This document shows positions 55,862 to 64,000 of a stretch of DNA of 64,000 nt, piece after piece; the first letter of the stretch is position 1, and every line of letters starts with the position of its first letter. The notes under the pieces were generated by a model. It was not told the origin of the DNA. It saw only the letters and a list, made by a program, of their open reading frames with translations, and did no database searches. The DNA is from Lunularia cruciata (lineage: Eukaryota; Streptophyta; Marchantiopsida; Lunulariales; Lunulariaceae), in the NCBI GenBank assembly GCA_948567375.1, contig OX419757.1, positions 41,168,001 through 41,232,000 on the forward strand, written 5' to 3'. The position numbers and the translations under genes are program-made.

Positions 55862-57503
55862 AAGAAGCTTTCATGATGTGCTCTAATTTTATAAAAGTAT
55901 GATTTCATGGTTATTCATAGACGTGGAGTGATGTAGATGGATTGAGTAGAAACCTATGTCCTAGCCAACAAGATAAAAATGTAGCACATTGGCAGGAAAG
56001 ATAGATGAGGAGATGGTGTCAGGTTGGCATGCATCTACCTTTCTTTGTATACTTTCTAAGGCTTTGGTTGTATCTCTCTCAATGCATACAAGAGGAGTTA
56101 TTGAGGTCACAGATCAAGAAGGTGGAGATAGTGGTACAGCAGCAAGACATTCATGATGATGCCTTAGTGATGGACTATCTTTGCACTGGTGTTGTGGGTG
56201 ACAAAATTGGGCCAAGGAGAGAGACCATGTTTTTTAGTGAGACAAACGGTTTAGATTAGAAGGTAGACACCTTCATGGTGTATGGGAGGATGGTAGAGTG
56301 CAAGTAGTACCGTTTCCATCTTAGAGACCATAGTTGGTCCATCATGCTCATGAGGAGCTAAGACATTTTGGAGTAAAGCATACATATAGCTTATTCTAGA
56401 GTCATTATTAGTAGTGTAGTATGCAAACCAATGTATAGTAATTTGTTGCCAAATATGTGGTTAGTGACCAAGTTAGAGCATCATTTAATGCTCCTACTCC
56501 ACAATTACACCAATGACTTATCATGGGGTTGGGTTACCATTGGAGTTTGGACTTTGTTGGACCTTTATCTTTGACTATGAGACATTATTGGTACATTTTG
56601 GTTATGGTGGAGCACTTCTCCAAGTGGATTGAGTTGATTGCACTTCTTGATAAGTCCAATGAAGGGACGACTTACTCATTCCTAGATTGGATTCTTAGTC
56701 ATTTGGTGCACCAGTTGAGGTTTTGATTGATCAAGGTACAAAGTTCTCAAGAGAGTTTCAGGTCTTGTGTGACAGGGTTTTAATTGATCATTGTACTACC
56801 TCTCAAGATCCACTTGAGGAAGATGGCTTAGTAGAGAAAGTGATTCAGATGGTGAAGAGAGGATTGCAGAACCCTAGTTTGTAGAGAGGCCACTTGGGAG
56901 ATTGAGATCTCCAATTACCTTGGTTGGCCATGGGCTATTGGTTCAGCCGACAAGCCTCCTTAGCATCCTTCTCTCCTTACTTTCTACTCTATGGACTAGA
57001 TCCAGATTTACCATCAACTATTCATCAAGATGTTACTATAGTTTTGGACTTGGATGATCCAAATGTATGGATAAATGCATGTTCTCAACAAGTAGAGATC
57101 TTTTGGGGAGTGATGTCAATGGCCTTTGAGACTTGGTAATTGCTCAACATAGGGATACCTTATGTTATGCTACCATTCAAGGAGGTTAGAGACCCTTGAT
57201 TTGTTCATTTCATCTAGGTGATGTCATATGGCATCCTTGTGTTAGAAGGATGTGATGGTGTTGTTTGGAAAGATTATGTGCACAATTGTGTGCCATGTCA
57301 CCAACCAAAAATTGATTGTATTATGGACCCAAGATTGGCACTTGTATGGGCACGCTTGTGATGTATGTTATGCTGCTCTTTTGGTGGAGCTGCTACTATG
57401 TTAATGTGTGATAGTTGTTTGAGAGGATGGCATCTGGCATGTTTGACTCCTCCCCTCATGGCGGTTCCTCAAGGACAATGGTTATGTCTTAGAGGTACTT
57501 GAC
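55862..57503 (+). pseudogene. Copy O: RNase H end, integrase and PHD finger
   Basis: Continues copy O after element A. RNase H remnant to about 55,960, integrase zinc region about 56,340-56,460, core 56,523-57,140 with LDFVGPLSLTMRH, VMVEHFSKWIELIAL and a readable catalytic Glu region (LVEKVIQMVKRGL, about 56,830). The PHD finger is at 57,360-57,503: CCSFGGA, CDSCLRGWHLAC, QGQWLCLRG, with the last Cys changed to Gly. Most differences from B are C to T or G to A at former CpGs. Confidence 0.88.
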
Positions 57504-57660
57504 CTATAGCTAGTTTACCCTTTGTATGCAAATAGGCAACTAACAATGGGGTTTGATAGCACCTAGCCTCTTGGTCTTTGCCCACCATTGGGTATACCAT
57601 ATACTTGGAATAGATAGCTATTTGGAGTTAGAGGGACCTAAATGCCAACTAAGAGAGCAA

Positions 57661-57767
57661 TTGTGACACTTTAGAGTTCATGTATGACTTATGTGTGAGT
57701 TGTGCTTCTATAGTGTATGATGTTGACAATGATGTATGTTGTGTAGCAATGTACATACGCACAACCA
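57661..57767 (+). repeat. B1 repeat of copy O at its right end
   Basis: 107 bp matching the B repeats, preceded by a purine run (AAGAGAGCAA) and ending CGCACAACCA, a decayed CGCACGACA. No A2 or B2 follows; the next bases, TGAA, are the probable target duplicate. Confidence 0.78.
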
Positions 57768-57771
57768 TGAA

Positions 57772-58299
57772 TTAGGCCTCAAACATAGATATATTCCTCC
57801 CTATGGAGAATAAGGTTGGCCTTCCTCCCCCTCCCCCTCTCTCTCTCCCTCCCATCCAAATATTTATCTTGTTGAGAACTTTCCAATGGTATCTCACCCA
57901 TACGATTTTGAGATTCTTTCAGGAAGATTCCTTAAAGATTCCCTTTAGTCAAACATTTTTTGACCCCCCAAATAGGACAAGAACCGACATTTCACTCATG
58001 CATGCAACTATCTAAAGGTAGAGCTTGCTGTCACCAATCCATGTATCTGATCCAAGGGTGTAGCTTCCTTTGAGGGAATCCTCTTTGTTATATAATGAAA
58101 ACAATGTACTCCTTTGGGACATCAGAGTATTGAGTGTGAAGTTTTGTATTTCTTCTCTTGTGTTTCTCTTGTAAGTTCTCCTATCCTCAGAATATTACAA
58201 ATGCCTATGCAAAAAGTAACCTATCAAGATATAAAAGCTACTTATGTTGATAATCTAAGACCTTTAATGGTACTCCATTTCCTACCTTAGGAGCATAGG
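57772..58299. other. No gene; possible LTR remnant
   Basis: Contains a CT-rich run (57,825-57,852) and at about 58,080-58,200 a TATATAATG, TTTTGTATTTCTTCTCTTG, AATATTACA series that looks like the R-U5 end of a Copia-type LTR. No coding sequence can be supported. Confidence 0.35.
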
Positions 58300-58804
58300 C
58301 ATAATAATATAGAGGTTAAAAATGAGTTAGTTGGGACTAACAAAATAGAAAATATGCCAAATTAGCCAAAAATTATAAGAATATTCTAGAAGCATCTAGG
58401 AAGCTTCGTGTTACCTTCCAAGTATTGAGTAACGTGTTGCCAAGTGACAATTTCTAGAAAAAACTTCTTGGGAAACTTCCCGGCTAGTTTAACTTGCACA
58501 TCAAATAGATTGCTTCTAGAAAGAAACTTCTTGGGAAGTTTCTCAACTAGTTTAGCTTGCACAGCAAGTAGATGGCATCTAGAAGGAAGCCTCTCAATGA
58601 GCTTCTCAGTTAACTTAGCTTGCACTCTAAGAAGGTGGCTTTTAAGAAGCTTCCTTAGAAGCTTCTCAAGAACCTTGTATGTTTTCTATGTAATACCAAA
58701 ATTCAAGCTCATGCTAAGCATTCGGAGTTTCACTCATTCAAGAGTCATAGTGTAATCTTTCACTCTGATCTTTCATTCTCTATTTCTTTCCTTGGTCTTT
58801 TACA
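58300..58804 (+). repeat. Solo chromovirus LTR
   Basis: About 505 bp, most like the LTR at 3,693-4,185, with the same AGAAGCTTC-rich repeats and ending GGTCTTTTACA. No chromovirus internal sequence on either side. First bases decayed (CATAATAATAT for TGTAATAATAT). Confidence 0.82.
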
Positions 58805-59746
58805 ATCATCAAGAGATAGTCTTGTCAATGGGACTAGCCATAGACAAAGGATGTAATGCTCTTATTACTCTACTAAACTCTCCCACTTGACCCAATGTCT
58901 TATACCGTCGTAATTGAGTGGACTCTATAGTATCTTGTGGTAGAACCTATCTAAAATGTATAGCCCTACTTGACTCCTCTTGTTTGGCAATCCAATCATC
59001 CCACTCAAAATCAATGAAATCTAGCGACCACATCTCTATGCCCCATACATCTTCCTCTAGCATAACAAAAGTACCATCAAGGGAGTAAGAGGTATAAGAA
59101 CCATGTTCACTCGTCCAAGGGATCACATGCAAAACAATCAAGTGGTATGCAAAAAGCCTATCTAGCCTCATAGTGGAGTGTATGGAGTAGCCTATAGAAT
59201 AGACATGGACATGAACAACTAGTCTCAAATAACCCCAAGATACAACCTACTTGAGATATTAACCATTCCCATGACTCAATCGATATCCTTGGAACAAGCA
59301 ACGAAGAGTAGAGGAAATATGTGTAATCTTGAGTATCACCGATGTCAATGTGGTCGATCGACTCACATGAGCATCCCAAGTAATCCAATCATAGTCCTTG
59401 TGTATCCTTCTCACATAGGTCTTTACTCCTTATGAGGTAAGCATCAAGTCGAGATCTCAAAATTGAAATTTTGTCCAAAATCACCTTGATCTCCGAAATC
59501 TACAATCCACCTCACACAATCTCTCCAAATTCTTTCATGTGTACAATATATACAAAATCACCTCAAAGACATCATAATGAATTACAAGGAATACAAATGG
59601 ATCCAAATTTTATAATTTAAGTTCAACCCTCTCCTCCTCCAAAGTTCTCTCAACGTGAGCTCTCATAGTCTCTTTTTGTCTAATGTAGAATTGTACGCGG
59701 AACATTATCTTGCTTTCTAGAGAAGTATTGGCAACAGAACCAAAAA
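58805..59746 (-). pseudogene. Family C gag fragment with primer-binding site
   Basis: Minus-strand sequence homologous to 8,137-8,997. The Glu-tRNA primer site is at 59,730-59,742 (TGGTTCTGTTGCC in sense), followed by the conserved Gag start (CTCTAGAAAGCAAGATAATG). Further on it reads DYLGCSCESIDHIDIGDTQD and HVIPWTSEHGSYTSYS, with stops. No pol sequence remains. Confidence 0.72.
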
Positions 59747-60200
59747 TGTGAGCCGATCTGTCTCTCACTCAAGATGAACCTCTTATGGCTATTATGGTAG
59801 CGCACCATGGACTAAGAAGACAAAAAATCTCAATTCTATCATACTCTTCCAAGACTAACACTCCAAAACTCAAGACAATATTCACTAGAGAATTCAATGA
59901 AAAATAAAGTTAATTGTAAATGAAAAGATAATAAATATTTTTTCATCTCTAGCTTATATATTATGAAATAATTATACATTAAAGTTATCACTCAATAAAA
60001 TAATTAAATTATTAAAATAAATAAAAAATAAAAAATAAATTATACATCAATATTCATCCATATAAATATATTCCATTAAATATATAATCTTATCTTGATT
60101 CAAAATTAAATCAAAAATTCTTTCACATGAATTATATTTAGACCGTAAAAAATCTAAAATAAAAAAGTTTAACATTAAAAATATATAAATATTATATATA
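59747..60200 (-). repeat. Family C 5' LTR, strongly AT-shifted and truncated
   Basis: Starts TGTGAGCCGAT on the + strand and follows the reversed LTR at 8,998-9,500. The first ~130 bp are nearly normal; from about 59,880 onward most C and G have become T and A on both strands and in all contexts, leaving long A/T runs. Homology fades at about 60,200; the TAACA-type end is missing. Confidence 0.7.
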
Positions 60201-62311
60201 TATAAAGTTTCCCAAAACTTGATCTTATCTTATCTTTTCATTCGTTACCTCCTTTCTCCTCCTCCCTCAAAGATACTTTTGAAATTTATAAATTTAATTG
60301 GAATATTCGGTGTAAATTTCCCTTATATATATTGCCCGGCGGCAACCCCAATAAGTCATGATAAATTGGTATTTGTAACTGCACAAGCGTCCTTCGTGAT
60401 AGGCGAAGGACGGTTGTGACGCTCGAAATGACGCTTTAATTGCGACAATCAAATTACACTGTTAGGCTAATAATCTCAACAGTAACTCTTGTCTCAGGCT
60501 ACGGCGAGGTGTATGACATGTAGAGCATTCCCAAGGGACCAGGTCTGATTATCACATTTTTGTGCGCATGTCATTCCAGATTCGAGCGGTATTCTTATAT
60601 GGCAGACAACTAGAAGAAATCGAATTCTATGAGCCAGAAAATAAGGCAGAAACCTGCGATATTTCGTTTCGTTTACGTTACCCATGACATGAAGATTGAA
60701 AGCCCTTACATCTACGGGGAGAACATCTCAGTAATGACGTCTGCCAAAGGAAATTCATAGAAATACCAACATATCTTCGAGGAGAACAATCTCCATATCA
60801 GCTACGTCTGCAGAAATCTTTCCAGACACTATTCAAACAAAGTCAGGGTCAATATACCGCAAGTACTGTATGCCGCCAATCTCCTCCGGTTCATAGCTCA
60901 ATCTTCGTCTTCTTTGCATGAGTGAAGAACAGTACTCTATGTTCATTACACGATCAGGCGTTGAGAACATCTTGACAGGCTCTTTCTTCAATGTAAGAGA
61001 TTAAACGTTTGACTCTGAAACGCTGGTTCGAATCATTTCCGCGAACATCATGCTCCGGATTGACACAGGGGACGATCCTTCACTTTCCTCAAGGTCTAGT
61101 GACATACTTATTCTCTCCAAATGCAAGTACCAAAATACATTTGCAAATCTATTCTCCAACTAATGGTGGATGTATGCAATCTCCCAAATCACGCGTGGGA
61201 ATTCCCACGCGTCATGGTTGTTTAAATCTTTAGGAAAGTCGTTATCTTACTCCACGAGAAAGCTATTAAATGTCTCCTACCAAATTACACCGTATAAGTT
61301 TGAAACCTGCTATTGATTTGAGATCTACATAAGATTTGAAACACCTAGGACGGGAAGTAAAAATGATTGGTCTATGCTTTGCAAAATTCTATGCGTTCTC
61401 TTACAGCGTTAAAAACTCTCGTCAGCGCTTGTTGCCCTTGTTAAAACTTCGCGAATTTGTTTAAGCATACACGATGGAAACAAAGAATTCTAATATGGAA
61501 TGCATTATCCTGACGCTTAACATATGGTTTTATATAAGAAGCTCGCTTGAGCTTGAGCTTTACTGGAATGAAAGATAGATGGAACCACAAGAGACTCCTC
61601 GTTGAATCGATTTGGATCACAGCAGGAGCCCAAGAGTATAGTTATAAATATCCAATCTACCTTCTTAGCAACACAACATAACTGCCTGCAAAATACTGTA
61701 GGTCAACCTTCCAAAATATCTTATACTACTCGGATCCGATGCAAAGAATAACTGCAGAGGAAGATAACAAAAAATTACTTACTATACGTTGATTTCTTAT
61801 CTCATCGAAGACCCAGGGTATGAAGTTACATCAAATGTCCATGGAGTGACAAAATAAGGCTTTGTGGTTTTTATTGCCGTTGGTAGGTACAAAAGAGAGG
61901 AGGAGGAATATGTTAAAAAGTCACTCACATCAACCAACTTTTTTGTTCGGTGCGTTATGGAGCGCTTGGAAGTCACTCCCCAATGCAATAGAATATCCTG
62001 TCACAACTATCCTAGTCATGTTACAAATTTGAAAATCTGATCCAGGACCTTGACTTTTAAGCCTACCTCCAAGAACAACAAAGTAATTAACAAAGGAATT
62101 AACACATTTTCAGCAGTTGAGTCATGGGCATGAGATGAGCAAGGGGAAATTAGACGGATCAGAATTTCTGGGACAGTGGTCGTCCTCTTCCATTTGATGT
62201 GATTGGAAACTAACCACAGTCAGGGGACTTGACTGTAGTTTGGTGTAAGCCAAAGATGGGAATCTCCTCGGTCTTCCAGGAAGCGCGCTAGCAAGCACGG
62301 AAGCTGCAGCT
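60201..62311. other. Unique DNA, no gene found
   Basis: No transposon homology to the rest of the window. CpG dinucleotides are frequent compared with the transposon layer. ORFs are short and show no domain. It presumably contains the upstream regulatory DNA of the PDZ gene. Confidence 0.45.
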
Positions 62312-62477
62312 ATGGCAGCTGCATCGGCCTGCTTGACGCATTCTGCCTTTCTGCCAGCCAGCCTTTCGTTAGGGACTGCAATTTCCAGATCTCGTGCAAT
62401 TGCTACCGCGTGTTTCAACTGTTATGGATTGGTTCATTCACACGCAAGTTCTGGAGCAACTTTCTCGTTGTCCTCAG
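62312..62477 (+). CDS. PDZ-domain gene, exon 1 (plastid-targeting-like N terminus)
   Basis: MAAASACLTHSAFLPASLSL and following residues are rich in Ala, Ser, Thr and Arg and poor in acidic residues, as in chloroplast transit peptides. I end the exon at 62,477 (TCCTCAG before GTTCTC) because this donor leaves one base of a codon, exactly what the acceptor of exon 2 needs. The Met at 62,312 is the first in frame. No transcript evidence is available, so start and donor are inferred. Confidence 0.5.
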
Positions 62478-63002
62478 GTTCTCATTCGTGCTCTGAGGTG
62501 GAAGCTAAGATTTTGAATTCAGGGATGGAGAAGTCATTTTGCAGTCTGAAGAGAGGATTTGATTGAGATGCTAAACTGATTTTTTCAGGGAACGAAATAC
62601 CATGAAATTTATGCCCCTCTCCCGCAAAAATTGACACCTTTTTTAATGTCGAGACGGAATTAGACTTTCGTTAGATGCAATGTATGAATGAGCATGAGAA
62701 CCAGGCATTGAGAAAACATGACACGCCTCCATTGATTTGCAAGATCATTTGATGTTTCAATTTCATTTTCTGGTCAAGAGCCGAATTTCCACGAGTTGGG
62801 AAGAAATTGCCTCGCAATCACAGCTCAAATACAGATTTATGATTTGCAGGCAGTACGTTAGGTCAGTAGACCAGAAGTAGAACAATTCTCGAATTATCGT
62901 AACAGCTAGATAAATGATTTTCTGATGTTCAACATCAAGCACAAGTCTGGGCTGAAGTGCTTTTCTTCCCATACTCAGTGCTTCTCACTTGTCCATGCTC
63001 AG

Positions 63003-63152
63003 GTGACAGAAGAACAAGACAGAAAGCACTGAGGTCCTGTGGAACTTGCCCTAGAGCAGCACTCGACTCCGACCAAGCGAGTACCAGCGAAACATCGGAC
63101 GTACCACCACCAGGATGCAGTCGGGTGAAAGTGGAACTCAGCAGGCCCCTAG
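63003..63152 (+). CDS. PDZ-domain gene, exon 2
   Basis: Follows a pyrimidine-rich acceptor (CTTGTCCATGCTCAG) and ends at a donor CTAG before GTAATA. It encodes a low-complexity Ser/Thr/Asp-rich linker, then VKVELSRPLG, the first strand and carboxylate-loop start of the PDZ domain. Phase 1 in, phase 1 out; joins exon 3 in frame. Confidence 0.62.
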
Positions 63153-63376
63153 GTAATATACTAGGTTGCAAAGGGTCGTGTATCTTCCTTGAGAGATTCA
63201 GTTCCCGCTTCCGGACGTACTAACTTGGCACTGGTATTTAGCACAGTCAAAATGCTACCGTGATTTACAGATTAATTCGATCAATAGCATGTGTAGGTGC
63301 TCAGAGTACCTGGACAAATGTACAAGGAGAACACCAATTCTTAGTGATTGTATCGCATTGGCGTCTGGAACCACAG

Positions 63377-63591
63377 GAATTGCCTTTGAAGAAACCAAGA
63401 TCGGAACAATAATTGTCGGTGATGTCATCCCGGGGGGTAATGCTGAATGTTCTGGCCTGGTGCAGTCGGGTGATCAGTTGATCGCCACAAGTGCCATTAT
63501 CTACGCTGATTCAGATGAGTATCAAGGTGTGACTGTAAGAAAGGGGATGCAAAAAGTTCGGTTGAATGTACGTGGAGAAAGATTTGAGACG
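63377..63591 (+). CDS. PDZ-domain gene, exon 3 (PDZ core)
   Basis: Begins after CCACAG. Joined to exon 2 it reads RPLGIAFEETKIGTIIVG, then GDVIPGGNAECSGLV and GDQLIATSA: the PDZ binding loop, the GGNA helix and the GD-L-ATSA strand seen in plant and algal chloroplast PDZ proteins. Ends at a GTAAGG donor in phase 0. Confidence 0.72.
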
Positions 63592-63908
63592 GTAAGGGAC
63601 TCCTTCAATAGAGAATCATGAGGACTTGTATTTGCATCTTACTCGGTCCGTAACCCTGTACTCTATATCCGCTTCAAACGACATCCGTATCTTTATTTGT
63701 CCAGCTAAGGTTCGATTAATAAGAAAGAGAAAGAAAGATTAGCAGTCGTCTTCTCCGCGATGCCGTGTTTTAATCTCTATATAGACTCTACAATTGAATT
63801 TCAGACTCATTAGTTACTGAACCAGTTACTCCCTCACTCACATCTGCAATTTTGCGGCATGAACTTTGGGACCACTTTATTAACTCAACAGATGGTGATT
63901 CCTCCCAG

Positions 63909-63998
63909 GTCATGGCAGCAATTGGAACACACCCTGCTTACATCAAGGTGAAGAAGATGCAGAGTCCTGAATTTTGGATTAGGTTAGCTCTATCTTAA
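63909..63998 (+). CDS. PDZ-domain gene, exon 4 (may continue beyond window)
   Basis: Acceptor TCCTCCCAG, then VMAAIGTHPAYIKVKKMQS, completing the last PDZ helix and strand (ETVMAAIGTHP across the junction). The frame reaches TAA at 63,996-63,998, giving a 206-residue protein. A donor-like TTAG/GTTAGC near 63,983 leaves open that the gene continues past the window. Confidence 0.55.
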   Translation, partial: VMAAIGTHPAYIKVKKMQSPEFWIRLALS

Positions 63999-64000
63999 AT

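Larger units (their letters stand above)
5095..57767 (+). mobile_element. Ancient methyltransferase-carrying Ty3/gypsy element (copy O), split by four insertions
   Basis: Six colinear blocks match element B without gaps or overlaps: 5,095-7,204, 21,338-22,685, 24,911-26,418, 34,126-36,071 and 55,862-57,767, with leader and gag in the first. They encode Gag, zinc knuckles, protease, C5 methyltransferase, reverse transcriptase, RNase H, integrase and PHD finger in that order. The left end begins with a 450-bp A1 repeat and the right end stops at the 3' edge of repeat B1 without A2-B2. The flanking tetramers CGGA (5,091-5,094) and TGAA (57,768-57,771) differ by two transitions and are probably a decayed target duplication. 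Nearly all CpGs have become TpG or CpA, and every frame has stops. Single-insertion origin is inferred from junction continuity. Confidence 0.82.

Noticed and set aside
57768-57790. AGGCCT on both sides of copy O (5,081-5,086 and 57,775-57,780) as a long target duplication
   Set aside because: The match is not adjacent to the repeat ends; the adjacent tetramers CGGA/TGAA fit the 4-bp duplications of A and B better.
60201-62311. Short ORFs such as 61,009-61,233
   Set aside because: No start context, domain, codon bias or splice partner supports them as coding.
62122-62418. Minus-strand ORF of 98 codons
   Set aside because: Antisense to the transit-peptide exon, no domain or splice support.
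1-64000. CRISPR arrays, rRNA or tRNA genes
   Set aside because: No regularly spaced direct repeats with unique spacers and no rRNA- or tRNA-like sequence were seen; tRNA similarity is limited to primer-binding sites.

Overview
This window is typical of a large, repeat-rich streptophyte genome (a charophyte alga or a non-seed land plant is my inference; nothing here fixes the species). The evidence is plant-type LTR retrotransposons, primer-binding sites matching plant initiator-Met and Glu tRNAs, a chromodomain Ty3/gypsy element, and one intron-containing gene with a plastid-targeting-like N terminus. About 60 kb is transposon and the last ~4 kb is a gene island.

Layout. 1-5,094: decayed chromovirus (Ty3/gypsy with chromodomain), its 3' LTR and an inverted second LTR. 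5,095-57,767: one ancient Ty3/gypsy element (copy O, + strand) whose 52.7-kb footprint was opened by four later insertions: (i) a composite 14-kb block (7,206-21,337) holding a full-length tRNA-Glu-primed gypsy element (family C, 7,468-14,673) and a 3.8-kb LTR-like unit with its own coiled-coil ORF (15,335-19,121); (ii) a 2.2-kb solo-LTR-like unit D1 (22,686-24,910); (iii) a family C solo LTR (26,419-34,125), itself split by a complete chromovirus (27,082-34,099), itself split by D2 (31,513-33,736); (iv) a younger relative of O, element A (minus, 36,072-55,861), whose 5' terminal repeat is split by a third relative, element B (minus, 45,821-55,715). 58,300-60,200: solo chromovirus LTR and a family C fragment ending in a strongly AT-shifted LTR. 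60,200-64,000: unique DNA with a PDZ-domain gene.

The system of interest is the family of O, A and B. Its polyprotein order is Gag, two zinc knuckles, aspartic protease, a DNMT3-like C5 cytosine methyltransferase (motifs I, IV, VI, VIII and X visible), reverse transcriptase, RNase H, DDE integrase and a C-terminal PHD finger. The methyltransferase is present in both young copies and in the decayed old one, so it is a long-standing component. The ends are not ordinary LTRs: a 449-bp repeat at the 5' end and a 106-449-106 bp block (B1-A2-B2) at the 3' end. This split-repeat layout is known from tyrosine-recombinase elements, but here it occurs with a DDE integrase and 4-bp target duplications. 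All three copies share an in-frame UAG inside gag.

The two young copies carry complementary lesions (integrase, methyltransferase), so neither is autonomous as read here. The old copy has lost most CpGs as TpG/CpA, whereas the gene island retains CpGs, consistent with long-term CG methylation of the transposon layer.
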